23,423 nucleotides of DNA from Candidatus Nomurabacteria bacterium (GCA_943354205.1 CALRBJ010000003.1:1-23423), one strand, 5' to 3'. Positions 1 to 7,563 are shown, counted from the first letter of the stretch. Numbers and translations: made by a program. Notes: generated by a model not told the origin, from the letters alone.

Positions 1-48
1 CATGAGAGTGAATCCGATCAGAACTTTAAAAAAATGTTTTGTGTACAT
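1..48 (-). CDS. N-terminus of unknown membrane/secreted protein (partial)
   Basis: An ATG at position 48 on the minus strand opens 16 codons that run off the left edge, reading MYTKHFFKVLIGFTLM. The residues are a basic start followed by a hydrophobic stretch, as in a signal peptide or membrane anchor. The start lies 26 nt downstream of the beta-lactamase-like gene's stop, so the two could share a transcript. No Shine-Dalgarno is visible. Only 16 residues are seen, so function cannot be assigned and the start is provisional. Confidence 0.4.
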   Translation of the reverse strand, partial: MYTKHFFKVLIGFTLM

Positions 49-74
49 ATGTTTATTAATTTTCAATTATCAAT

Positions 75-1076
75 TTAATTACTTGCGACATTTTCGTAAA
101 TCACCTTAGAAATATGGCTTATTGTTTCTGATAATGTTTTAAGTGATTTCCCTTTGCTCATGACACACAAGAAATAAGTGTCGTTCGGCAAATACACATA
201 CCCGCAGTCATGTAATTCTACTGATTCTATGGTGTCTTTGACTCCATTCACATGTTCACCAAACTTATGTGCCACAGCGATGTTTTCAGGTAAACCTGCG
301 CGTAAACCATCTTGAAAAGTAGATTTACTCAAAATAGCTAGTGCTTTTTCTGAGTCTTCACGGGACAAGTAAGTAGAATTGTAAAGGACTCTTAAAAATA
401 AACTGTAGTCAAATGCAGACATCTTGTAATCCGCATTGTCCACTGAGGGATTCTTGAGTCCTAGATCCGTATAAACTTTGTTTAAATAAGAAATATCTAT
501 ATTTCTTATTAGAATATTCATGGCACCATTATCAGAATCAATAATCATCTTGTTTATCAAATCATTCACCACATAATCATCCCCTTCTTTCAGTTTAGTT
601 GGATCTTCGAAAGGCACTCTTTCAAAATTTCCAGCCAAATTTGCGGAATAAGTTATTTCTTCATCTAAAATGTAAGGTTTTGATTCTGAGAGTTTTAAAT
701 AAGCAATCATAATCGCCACTTTTAGCAAGCTGGCTGGCGAATAGACCTCGTCTTTGTTTATATAAAATGACCCTCCCTTATCGCCATATTTTATAAAATA
801 AACGGAAGCATTCATAAGTCCATTAGATTTTTGATCAGAGACGTATTTATTTACAGAATTATAAAGAGCAGTAAAAACCGGAGAAGGATCAGCCAAGTTT
901 GCCCTATTTACAACAAGTAGTGGGTCTATAAATTTATAGTCGTCATTCTTTTCGCGCAAAGACAATGAATTCACAACTGTAGTTTTCTTTAGTGTGTGTC
1001 CAGCAAAAAAACCAAGAGCCAAAGCTAGAATAGAGAAAACTATCACTTTTTTATTTGTAGCGCAAAAATGCTTCAC
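75..1076 (-). CDS. Membrane-anchored class A beta-lactamase-like serine hydrolase
   Basis: A 333-residue serine hydrolase of the beta-lactamase/penicillin-binding fold. A hydrophobic segment (about residues 11-26) near the N-terminus predicts export, probably as a membrane anchor. The three family motifs appear in order: SxxK as S116-L-L-K119, SDN at 181-183, and KFG at 271-273 in place of the usual K-T/S-G. I could not find the ExxLN omega-loop glutamate that class A beta-lactamases use for deacylation: the region after SDN has Asp and Asn but no matching Glu. It may therefore be a peptidoglycan-acting or penicillin-binding hydrolase and not a true beta-lactamase. Translation starts at GTG (1074-1076); an extended -10 ends exactly 6 nt upstream, so the mRNA is probably leaderless. 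A hairpin terminator separates it from the upstream PG-binding gene. Confidence 0.8.
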   Translation of the reverse strand: MKHFCATNKKVIVFSILALALGFFAGHTLKKTTVVNSLSLREKNDDYKFIDPLLVVNRANLADPSPVFTALYNSVNKYVSDQKSNGLMNASVYFIKYGDKGGSFYINKDEVYSPASLLKVAIMIAYLKLSESKPYILDEEITYSANLAGNFERVPFEDPTKLKEGDDYVVNDLINKMIIDSDNGAMNILIRNIDISYLNKVYTDLGLKNPSVDNADYKMSAFDYSLFLRVLYNSTYLSREDSEKALAILSKSTFQDGLRAGLPENIAVAHKFGEHVNGVKDTIESVELHDCGYVYLPNDTYFLCVMSKGKSLKTLSETISHISKVIYENVASN

Positions 1077-1082
1077 GCAATG

Positions 1083-1091
1083 ATTATAACA
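1083..1091 (-). promoter_or_regulatory. Extended -10 promoter, leaderless GTG start
   Basis: On the minus strand TGT precedes a perfect TATAAT (1088-1083), followed by 6 nt and then the GTG start at 1076. With the usual 6-nt gap between -10 and +1, transcription would begin at the start codon itself. No good -35 is seen; that position falls in the upstream terminator. Confidence 0.6.
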
Positions 1092-1128
1092 AAACTAAAA
1101 ACCTCGCGCGAGCGAGGTTTTTAGTTTT
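1091..1128 (-). terminator. Intrinsic terminator after PG-binding gene
   Basis: A perfect 17-bp inverted repeat (1091-1107 and 1112-1128) with a 4-nt loop. The stem base is A/T-rich, so on the minus strand it ends in a T-rich tail. It sits 47 nt past the stop of the 1176-1904 gene. Its AAACTAAAAACCT arm (1092-1104) recurs in the terminator at 3263-3312. Confidence 0.8.
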
Positions 1129-1175
1129 CGTAAAGACTTATTTTATGGTCGAGTATTTTATAAGCCTTGTCTTTA

Positions 1176-1904
1176 TTACTGAGCTGAAGCCTTGAGCATG
1201 GCCTTTGTCTTTGCGCCGATGAGACCGTCAGCCTTTAGGCCATGAGCTTTTTGCCAGGTCTTTATGACAGCAATAGTCTTTGGTCCTAGCTTTCCATCCA
1301 CAGCAAGTCCAAGATTGAGAACCTTATTCAACAACTTTTGAAGATCCATTACAGCTGGACCCTTGCTACCATTTTTAAGGGTAGTGGTGCCTAGGTCGTA
1401 TGTGGTTGCGGTTGTAGTAGTTGTATTTGTATTTGTTGTAGTCGTGGTAGTTGTTGTCGCTGCTGGTGGCGTTGTTGTTCCGCCTCCTCCACCGCCCCCA
1501 CCTCCACCAGTAGTACCAGTAGTACACTGGAGGCTTGCTGGAGTTACAGTGATTGCTTCCGAAGAACCAGATGTGGCAGTAATCACCATTGTAGAAACAA
1601 GAGAACTACTACAAGTCGTAGTGATAACTCCGAATCCGGATTCTCCGGTAGCTTGCAACATTCTATCTGCAGAACTGATAGTGAATGTACCTGAAGCAGG
1701 CACGGTTACAACCACAGTTCCAGTGTTTACAACTAAAGATGTAGGTTCGGTTGAACCAGAAAGAATGGTCAAATTTATATCTGGAGAAGACAGATCGACA
1801 GTAACATCGGCAGAGTAAGCTGCAGACGCATGCTTGGCTGGAGCGCAAACTACTGCTACAAGCGCAAGTACCATCAATCCAATTTTTAATTTGTTTTTAA
1901 TCAT
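1176..1904 (-). CDS. Secreted PG_binding_1-domain protein
   Basis: A 242-residue exported protein. Residues 1-28 form a signal peptide with a plausible cleavage after A-S-A. Residues 30-128 are a small beta-rich domain with two cysteines (C99, C127) that could pair. Residues 133-142 are ten glycines, followed by a Thr/Pro/Asn linker to about 168. Residues 170-240 match a PG_binding_1 repeat (LKNGSKGPAVMDLQKLLN... DGKLGPKTIAVIKTWQKAHGL), which in this family binds peptidoglycan. It is probably held at the wall by this C-terminal domain with the N-terminal domain exposed. The S-layer-like protein at 3812 carries the same domain at its N-terminus. It ends in a strong terminator; no terminator is seen between it and the upstream repeat protein 99 nt away, so the two may be co-transcribed. 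Confidence 0.8.
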   Translation of the reverse strand: MIKNKLKIGLMVLALVAVVCAPAKHASAAYSADVTVDLSSPDINLTILSGSTEPTSLVVNTGTVVVTVPASGTFTISSADRMLQATGESGFGVITTTCSSSLVSTMVITATSGSSEAITVTPASLQCTTGTTGGGGGGGGGGTTTPPAATTTTTTTTNTNTTTTTATTYDLGTTTLKNGSKGPAVMDLQKLLNKVLNLGLAVDGKLGPKTIAVIKTWQKAHGLKADGLIGAKTKAMLKASAQ

Positions 1905-2003
1905 TTGTTTTTAAGATTTTTAATACAGAATTCGACCCTTAAGAAACTCTGAGAGAAACTCTGTGTATATTGCTAATAATAGAATACTTAAGAAACAAAA
2001 CGA

Positions 2004-3182
2004 TTAAAGTCCGAGAACTACCCAGTTTGTACCGTTGTATACGAGCCATTGAATACCGCCAGCTGGAATAGCAGCGTTTGCGATTTCAGTAGTGATAGCC
2101 GAACCCTTCTTGATTGTAAGAGGAGTAGATGGGATGCTTGAGATTGCGATGGTATCACCAGTTGCAGTTGCATTTGTGAAGTTTGCGAGAACCGCAGTAC
2201 CAGCGGCAGGAGTGATGGTCGTGCCGTTTGCATCAGCTAAAGTTGCTGTTTTTGTAGTAGTACCAGCAATAGTGACATAGTTCAAAGGACCGCCGGTTGT
2301 AACACCTCCGGCGCCGTAAATTGTAGATTTAGCTGAAGAACCTGTTCCGCCGATAGCAATCAAGTTGTTACCAGAACCATTCCAAAGAGTACCAGTCTTT
2401 ACACCAGTACCAGCACCGATAGCTTGAGTTGAGGCACCGTTACCACCACCGATGGTTAGAGTACCTGTGGTCAAACCAGCACCGAGGGAAACGTTTGCAG
2501 TCGTGGTGGCTGAACCGATTGTTACCGCGCCTGTGGCAACAGTAGTGACGACAAATCCAGCAGTACCAGTCTTGAGAGTAAGAGATGAAGCACCAACTAC
2601 GCTACCGATAGTAATTGTGTTAGTACCTGAACCAGTAGGAGTACCATCACCGATATGGATATCGTTACCACCAGCAACAGTAGTTGCACCAGTACCGATA
2701 TTTACTTGGTTAATACCAGTTGTAGAAGCACCCGTAGCAATGTTTACTGTCTTTGAACCTGCACCAGATGTAAGACCAGTGCCGATGTTCACAGTATTGG
2801 CAACAGCGGTGTTGCCTCCAGCAATGTTTACTACGTTTGCACCAGCTGTACCACCTGCAATAGTAACAGTAGCTGCGCCTGCGCCACCACCGATGACGAC
2901 TGTTTGTGCAACCGATGATGAACCGAGAGTAATAATGCCAGTAGCTGTACCAGCTGTACCACCGATGGTGATGAGACCATCAGTCTGTGCTGAACCGATA
3001 GTCATGTTGGAAGCTGCAGCAGCTTCGATGGCGACTGTTGTTGTACCAGTAAGCGCAAGGGCTGCGCTACCAGTAACAGTTGTAGTGCTAAGCGTTAGAG
3101 CAGCGTGTGCATGCTTTGCATTAAAACTAAAACCCAAAACCAAAGCGAGAACTAAGAAAACTGAACTTATTTTTTTTAACAT
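2004..3182 (-). CDS. Secreted Gly/Thr-rich beta-repeat surface protein
   Basis: A 392-residue protein with a signal peptide (1-27, cleavage after A-H-A). Residues from about 56 to 290 are degenerate repeats of 10-16 residues built on V-N/T-I-G/A plus a Gly/Thr/Ala/Ser spacer (for example TVNIGTGLTSGAGSK, TVNIATGASTTGIN, QVNIGTGATTVAGGN). This pattern suits a beta-helix or stacked-strand fibre like those in adhesins and phage tail fibres. A distinct C-terminal module (about 320-392) ends in aromatic-rich GGIQWLVYNGTNWVVLGL, which may be a cap or assembly domain. There are no cysteines and very few charged residues. It lies between two PG-binding surface proteins. An extracellular fibre or surface-coat component is inferred; the exact family is not recognised. 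Confidence 0.7.
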   Translation of the reverse strand: MLKKISSVFLVLALVLGFSFNAKHAHAALTLSTTTVTGSAALALTGTTTVAIEAAAASNMTIGSAQTDGLITIGGTAGTATGIITLGSSSVAQTVVIGGGAGAATVTIAGGTAGANVVNIAGGNTAVANTVNIGTGLTSGAGSKTVNIATGASTTGINQVNIGTGATTVAGGNDIHIGDGTPTGSGTNTITIGSVVGASSLTLKTGTAGFVVTTVATGAVTIGSATTTANVSLGAGLTTGTLTIGGGNGASTQAIGAGTGVKTGTLWNGSGNNLIAIGGTGSSAKSTIYGAGGVTTGGPLNYVTIAGTTTKTATLADANGTTITPAAGTAVLANFTNATATGDTIAISSIPSTPLTIKKGSAITTEIANAAIPAGGIQWLVYNGTNWVVLGL

Positions 3183-3262
3183 TAATTTTTAATTTATTAA
3201 TAATAATTTATAAAAAACGAACTAAATAATTGTCGAAATAGCTCGACCATTTTCAACAGTAT

Positions 3263-3312
3263 AATTATAAACTAAAAACCTATACATCTGTATAGGTTTT
3301 TAGTTTATAATT
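3263..3312 (-). terminator. Intrinsic terminator after 124-aa gene
   Basis: A perfect 22-bp inverted repeat (3263-3284 and 3291-3312) around a 6-nt loop, 14 nt past the stop of the 3327-3701 gene. The A/T-rich outer stem gives a T-rich end on either strand. It is the longest perfect hairpin in the window. Confidence 0.85.
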
Positions 3313-3326
3313 GTGGATAACTTGCT

Positions 3327-3701
3327 TTATTTTACTAAACCAGCTAAACCTTGCGCCACCTTGCTATCTTTGTTTATTGGTCCATAGAATAGTACTTGGT
3401 CCCGATTCAAGAAAAGCTTTGTTGGTGACCAGACTGCTTCTTTTAGCGGATTTAATTGGAAACTGGATTTGCTTGGATCTGTAGCATCTTTCACAATCTG
3501 CAATATATATCCATCTTTCATGGTCATTCTTGGAAAATTAGAGATTTTTCCTAAGTAAACCTCTCCAGTAGATAGGTAAATCACAGAATATCCTTTATTT
3601 CCAGGGTTTTTTGCAGAAATTAGCATAAAAACCAAAAAAACTACTAAAATTATCCCTACCAAAACCATAATTTTGCTATTTTTGTCTAAATTTTTCATCA
3701 T
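3327..3701 (-). CDS. Small single-pass membrane protein, unknown
   Basis: A 124-residue protein of unknown function. A short basic N-terminus is followed by one hydrophobic helix (about residues 11-29), then a soluble domain of about 90 residues starting YSVIYLSTGEVYLGKI. The alternating hydrophobic pattern and Gly/Asp turns suggest a small beta-barrel-like fold, probably outside the cell. Two adjacent ATGs (3701 and 3698) are possible starts and no Shine-Dalgarno separates them. It lies between the S-layer-like gene and the beta-repeat gene and has its own strong terminator, so an envelope-related role is likely but unproven. Confidence 0.65.
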   Translation of the reverse strand: MMKNLDKNSKIMVLVGIILVVFLVFMLISAKNPGNKGYSVIYLSTGEVYLGKISNFPRMTMKDGYILQIVKDATDPSKSSFQLNPLKEAVWSPTKLFLNRDQVLFYGPINKDSKVAQGLAGLVK

Positions 3702-3738
3702 AATGCTAGATATTAACTCTAATTAACCAATAATGCAA

Positions 3739-3770
3739 ACAAAAAACCACCCCGAAGGGTGGTTTTTTGT
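3739..3770 (-). terminator. Intrinsic terminator after S-layer-like gene
   Basis: A 14-bp perfect stem (3739-3752 and 3757-3770) with a 4-nt CGAA loop. On the minus strand the GGGTGG arm is followed by six T residues. It lies 41 nt past the stop of the large surface gene. Confidence 0.85.
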
Positions 3771-3811
3771 ACTTTTAAACATTTGCGTCTAAAAGCTTCA
3801 TGGATTAAAGC

Positions 3812-6800
3812 TTATATATGGCTCAAGCCCCAGATTGGTGATACTGGTAGGCCCGTAACCAAAAAGTCTTTATTCCAAGTGCTTACACCTGTATCACCTG
3901 TGGCTGATGCAGATTCATCACTCCATGTGAATGATACGCTGTTTGAAGTCGTAGCATTGTCATTTGTTTGTTCTGCAGCTGGAGCAGCATAAGTTGTTGT
4001 ATTTCGGTCAAGAGTGACGTTTACAACACCTGTAGCTGGAGTTCCAGTGATAGCCGAGCGGAGCTCGTAAGTTTTAGCTCCACTTACTTGCTCTACTACG
4101 TCATCATCTGCGTTTGTACCAACAGTAACCAAGAGCTCACAAGAAACGTTTGATCCGTTACATGTAGCAGCGCTTGAGTCACCATTTTGCCATACGACAG
4201 CAGCTGTTATTTGCTGACCTGTGTCTGAATTCCATAGGGTCGGAGCTGCTAGAACTGGCCAAAGTGTCTTGGATACTTCGAACATTGCTTGTTTCCATGC
4301 AATTGTTCCTGTTCCACCGCTTGATACTGAGAACTTAGCAATGACCATAGTCGTTGCGTTCAAGCTAGTAGTTGGAAGAGCTACCATAGAAACTGTAGGC
4401 TTAGCCTTGTAGATGTACGAGGTATTGCCTGCGGCTGTACCAGTACCTGTTGCAGATGTACCCGCTGAATTACGAGCAGTAAATGCTGTAAGTGTAGTGA
4501 GTAGAGATGCACCTGTTGTACCAGCGCCTGTTCCAACTGGAGCAAGGGCTAATTCAACATCCACTTTAACTGTCTGCCCAGCAGGTACGGCAAGAGTGAG
4601 ACCACTCCATGTCATAGAAGCTGCGGCAGGTTTTACATCGCCGATGATTGCGCCTGTATCATGGTTCTTTAGAGTAACTGTCGATACAGATGTAATACCA
4701 GCAGCAGGAACAGTGACAGTCATATCTGTAACTGTATAGCTGTCAGTAACTGCGGCAATTTTAAATGTCAATGACTTGAATGTTCCAGAATCATCAACCA
4801 ATTGTGCGATTGAAGTCGAGGCATCTTGTGATGCAGTAATAGTTCCTGTACCACCAGTAATTTCCTGACCGGAGAATCCGGCAGTCAATGAAGTGATACC
4901 AGAAGCATCAGCATAAGTAGCTATACCTGAGTTTGCTGTTGTACCAGCAATAGCCAATGTGCTTATAAAGCTATTGGTGCTCAATGTTGAGCCGACTGAT
5001 GCATAAACATCAAACTGCATTACCTGGCTAACTCCCAACACTTGGTTTATTGACCAAGAGTTTGGGTTTGTACAACCAGAGCTGTAAGTACAAGTGACTG
5101 TACCTTTCACGGTAGTCATTGTCGTAGGAGCGCCAGTAGGACCATACATGACATATAGGTCAGTAAGGTCAGTAGCCGGAGCAGCATCGTTTGTAGTATC
5201 AGCAAAACCGACATAGATTGTATTCAAGTTCACTGCTTCAGTTGAGTTTCCAGAAAGCTGGAATGAGCCCACTTTGTAAGCAGTAGCAGGAACAGCAATT
5301 GTCTGGCTTGCATAATTTGAAGTTTTCGCAAGACTCATTGAGCCTGAAGCGATTGTCAAATTGTTGCCGAGAACATTTGATGCTGTAGGAACGTTGATTG
5401 CTGTGATAGAAGTCTGTGGGACGCCGTTTGCTGAAGCAGTGCCTCCAACTAGGAGAGCTTGAACAGCAGTAGTTGTGCCAGCAGCGATATCATCAGTGTT
5501 TTCGTTATCGTAGATATCTGAACGAATTTCTACGGTAGCTGGAGTTCCTGGGTAAACTATAAAGTTTGTAGTAAACGATGTACCGCTAGTTGCAGCAAAT
5601 GATGCAGCAGCAGGAACACTTGTATTGCTACCTACTTGTGAACCATCCACGAGAATACGAACATTGCGGAGAGTATTTTCTGTGACAGTACCACCGGTTG
5701 TGATCATACCAACGTGAAGTGTTTCAACTTTAATCGGCTCGCCATATGCAGTAAATGTATATGTAGCGAGTGACTGGTCAGAAGCACCTATAGTTACGTT
5801 TGTAGACTGTGAAGTCGTCTTTTTAACAACTGTCATAGTTCCAGCATTGACTGTAAATGCAGTAGCGGTATTAGGATATGTTCCCAATGATGTTCCATTC
5901 GCATTGTACTGAGAGTCAGTAGCCTGAAGATCGTACGAACCACGTAGAGAGAACGAGACTGTTCTTCCTGATCCACCGATAATATCAGCTGTAACTTTCA
6001 AGACACGAGCGCCTGTATGAAGGGTATTGTTTGGAGCAAATGTTACATAGCCATTTGAATCTAGGCTAGCAGTAGTTGCAACTAAAACACCATCCGCGTA
6101 TAGCTTGAAATTCTTGATATCGCCTGAAGCGATAGAGCCGATTTGGCGCAGAGCCAAGCTGTGCAAAGTCACATCGCGAGGAGCCACAGTGGCTGTGCTT
6201 TGCCAAACGTTTATATCTAGGCCAGCATCAGTAGCACCAGAACCAGTAGCGGCTGCAGCTGTAACTGTAGCAAGAGTCGCGGAAGCGCCATACATTAGGT
6301 TTCCTACTAGATTTACAGTATTAGCTGAACCGTTGGCTGTATAGCCAGTAAGGTTGAAACCGAGGCTGTAATCAGCAGTCGAACCAGTATCAGCAACGAC
6401 AGTAATGGTCTTTGATCCAGCAACTGTGAATAGTCCGGAAATGCTGTTGAAAGTGACTGTGTTTGTTGAACTAATTGAAGCGCCGTCTGTAATACGATTG
6501 ACACCATCATACAAGTAAACATTGTTTACAGTTGTGCTTGATGAGATACCTGTTCTCATAAGTTTGACTGAAGTGACAGTGCCATTTCCTGTAAATGTGA
6601 ATTTTGCGAATTGAACGCCAGAAGCAGAAGTCATAAAGGCTCCTGAAGCTGGAGTGTCCATAGCAAGAGATACTCCTACTGGACCAGTTGTAATAGGAGG
6701 GGTAGTAGTACCATCACCTTGGGCGACAGCAAGAGCAGCTCGAGACATAGCTCCAACTTTTCCATCAGCGGTAAGGCTGTGAGCAGATTGGAATGTCATA

Positions 6801-7042
6801 ACTGCAGCTTTTGTCATGGGACCAAAGTGTCCGTCGGCTGTAAGGCCTGCGGATTGTACAGCGTTGAGAGCGTTTTGAAGGTTCGCAACGTTTGTTCCAA
6901 CACTACCTACTTTTAAGGTAGCTGAACCGAAGGTATAGACCGTATTTGCGCCAGCTTTCTTGGAAACGATTCCGAAAGAACCGACAACCAATGCTAGAGC
7001 CAAAAGACCTATAGCGATCTTTGAACTTAGTAATTTATTCAT
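3812..7042 (-). CDS. S-layer-like surface protein with N-terminal PG-binding domain
   Basis: A 1076-residue exported protein, the largest in the window. Residues 1-33 form a signal peptide. Residues 36-108 are a PG_binding_1 domain (LKVGSVGTNVANLQNALN... DGHFGPMTKAAVMTFQSAHSL), followed by a short Thr/Pro linker (111-120). The rest is a long run of Thr/Ala/Ser/Val-rich beta-sandwich-like segments with very few Cys and low charge, as expected of S-layer or stalk-like proteins. Homologues of this layout are frequent in Parcubacteria, where an S-layer role is presumed. The wall-binding domain is N-terminal here and C-terminal in the 1176-1904 protein. A candidate promoter about 360 nt upstream would give a long structured leader, as reported for highly expressed S-layer genes. 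A strong terminator follows. Surface-layer function is inferred. Confidence 0.8.
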   Translation of the reverse strand: MNKLLSSKIAIGLLALALVVGSFGIVSKKAGANTVYTFGSATLKVGSVGTNVANLQNALNAVQSAGLTADGHFGPMTKAAVMTFQSAHSLTADGKVGAMSRAALAVAQGDGTTTPPITTGPVGVSLAMDTPASGAFMTSASGVQFAKFTFTGNGTVTSVKLMRTGISSSTTVNNVYLYDGVNRITDGASISSTNTVTFNSISGLFTVAGSKTITVVADTGSTADYSLGFNLTGYTANGSANTVNLVGNLMYGASATLATVTAAAATGSGATDAGLDINVWQSTATVAPRDVTLHSLALRQIGSIASGDIKNFKLYADGVLVATTASLDSNGYVTFAPNNTLHTGARVLKVTADIIGGSGRTVSFSLRGSYDLQATDSQYNANGTSLGTYPNTATAFTVNAGTMTVVKKTTSQSTNVTIGASDQSLATYTFTAYGEPIKVETLHVGMITTGGTVTENTLRNVRILVDGSQVGSNTSVPAAASFAATSGTSFTTNFIVYPGTPATVEIRSDIYDNENTDDIAAGTTTAVQALLVGGTASANGVPQTSITAINVPTASNVLGNNLTIASGSMSLAKTSNYASQTIAVPATAYKVGSFQLSGNSTEAVNLNTIYVGFADTTNDAAPATDLTDLYVMYGPTGAPTTMTTVKGTVTCTYSSGCTNPNSWSINQVLGVSQVMQFDVYASVGSTLSTNSFISTLAIAGTTANSGIATYADASGITSLTAGFSGQEITGGTGTITASQDASTSIAQLVDDSGTFKSLTFKIAAVTDSYTVTDMTVTVPAAGITSVSTVTLKNHDTGAIIGDVKPAAASMTWSGLTLAVPAGQTVKVDVELALAPVGTGAGTTGASLLTTLTAFTARNSAGTSATGTGTAAGNTSYIYKAKPTVSMVALPTTSLNATTMVIAKFSVSSGGTGTIAWKQAMFEVSKTLWPVLAAPTLWNSDTGQQITAAVVWQNGDSSAATCNGSNVSCELLVTVGTNADDDVVEQVSGAKTYELRSAITGTPATGVVNVTLDRNTTTYAAPAAEQTNDNATTSNSVSFTWSDESASATGDTGVSTWNKDFLVTGLPVSPIWGLSHI

Positions 7043-7220
7043 AATGAAATTTTAATAATTGCGCGATTAATATCGAATTCGACTTAACTCGATTTTTTTG
7101 TTGCGCATTTTGGTTTACAAAGTTTCCTTTTATTGAAAACTGAATAAACCGATTGAAACTAATTTTAACTGCCTTGTCGACAGGGCATAACGGAATAATT
7201 TCGACAATAAAACACCAAAT

Positions 7221-7244
7221 TTTCCGAGGAGTTTACCCCGGAAA
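7221..7244 (-). other. Hairpin in putative S-layer gene leader
   Basis: In the minus-strand RNA, 7244-7236 pairs with 7229-7221 over 9 bp with one G-U wobble, around a 6-nt loop. On the plus strand the same position is an A-C mismatch, so the structure favours minus-strand RNA. No T-run follows, so it is not a normal terminator. Confidence 0.45.
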
Positions 7245-7301
7245 GGATTGCTATTTAATTATCAAGGATCGTTCCGTTTTATGCGTATATTTTGTACTTA
7301 T

Positions 7302-7333
7302 TTTACAGCCAGTCTTGGAAACCAAGCTGTAAA
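7302..7333 (-). other. Bulged hairpin in putative S-layer gene leader
   Basis: A 7-bp outer stem (7302-7308 and 7327-7333) continues into a 5-bp inner stem (7314-7318 and 7322-7326) with a 3-nt loop and a 5-nt one-sided bulge. No T-run follows on either strand. It may be a stabilising or regulatory element of the leader. Confidence 0.45.
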
Positions 7334-7405
7334 TAGAAGCACCTAATACACGCCTTTGCATACTAGCATAATGCGCTAAAAAACGCCATATGTGCATGCC
7401 CAAAC

Positions 7406-7434
7406 ATTATATCTTTTGCCTGATTAGGAAGCAA
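7406..7434 (-). promoter_or_regulatory. Candidate promoter for S-layer-like gene
   Basis: TTGCTT (7434-7429), a 17-nt spacer and a perfect TATAAT (7411-7406) on the minus strand. Transcription from about 7399 would leave a leader of about 357 nt before the ATG at 7042. Other, closer A/T-rich -10-like sequences exist, so this is a candidate only. Confidence 0.4.
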
Positions 7435-7442
7435 AGATAAAA

Positions 7443-7451
7443 TGTGGATAA
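7443..7451 (-). other. Perfect DnaA-box 9-mer
   Basis: TTATCCACA on the minus strand matches the canonical DnaA box. A second perfect copy lies at 3312-3320, also intergenic and in the same orientation. Two isolated boxes do not make an origin, and dnaA is not nearby. Confidence 0.4.
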
Positions 7452-7517
7452 ATAGGGGGTTTTCTGGTTTTTTATACCTCTTAAACACACCTGATCTATC
7501 TCATATGTCCTGACGCA

Positions 7518-7546
7518 AAAATAGCCAGATAATTACAGGCTATTTT
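7518..7546 (-). terminator. Terminator after winged-helix gene
   Basis: A 9-bp stem (7518-7526 and 7538-7546) with an 11-nt loop, 17 nt past the stop at 7564. On the minus strand the GGCT arm runs into five T residues. Confidence 0.65.
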
Positions 7547-7563
7547 ATTACACAATATTTATT

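Larger units (their letters stand above)
7043..7563. other. 521-bp gene-free AT-rich region
   Basis: No coding sequence is supported here. The stretch holds, from left to right: a GTCGAATTC-type motif (7067-7083), a TGTCGACA palindrome (7175-7182), two hairpins (7221-7244 and 7302-7333), an imperfect dif-like inverted repeat (7352-7379), a minus-strand promoter candidate (7406-7434), a perfect DnaA-box 9-mer (7443-7451) and the terminator of the winged-helix gene (7518-7546). Most of it could be the 5' leader of the S-layer-like gene. Confidence 0.6.

Noticed and set aside
1430..1510. GGN/ACN codon runs as a phase-variation tract
   Set aside because: The codons vary at the third base and no long homopolymer or perfect short tandem repeat exists, so slippage is unlikely; it is a flexible linker.
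1363..1818. A 151-codon open frame on the plus strand, opposite the PG-binding gene
   Set aside because: Its Val/Pro runs are the mirror of the Thr/Gly codon repeats on the coding strand; the minus-strand product has a signal peptide and a known domain.
1942..1963. Tandem AGAAACTCTG direct repeat upstream of the PG-binding gene
   Set aside because: Only two 10-bp copies with no symmetry or other support; too weak to call an operator or repeat array.
2452..3192. A 246-codon open frame opposite the beta-repeat protein
   Set aside because: It is low-complexity Val/Pro sequence created by the repeats on the other strand; the minus-strand protein has a signal peptide and regular strand pattern.
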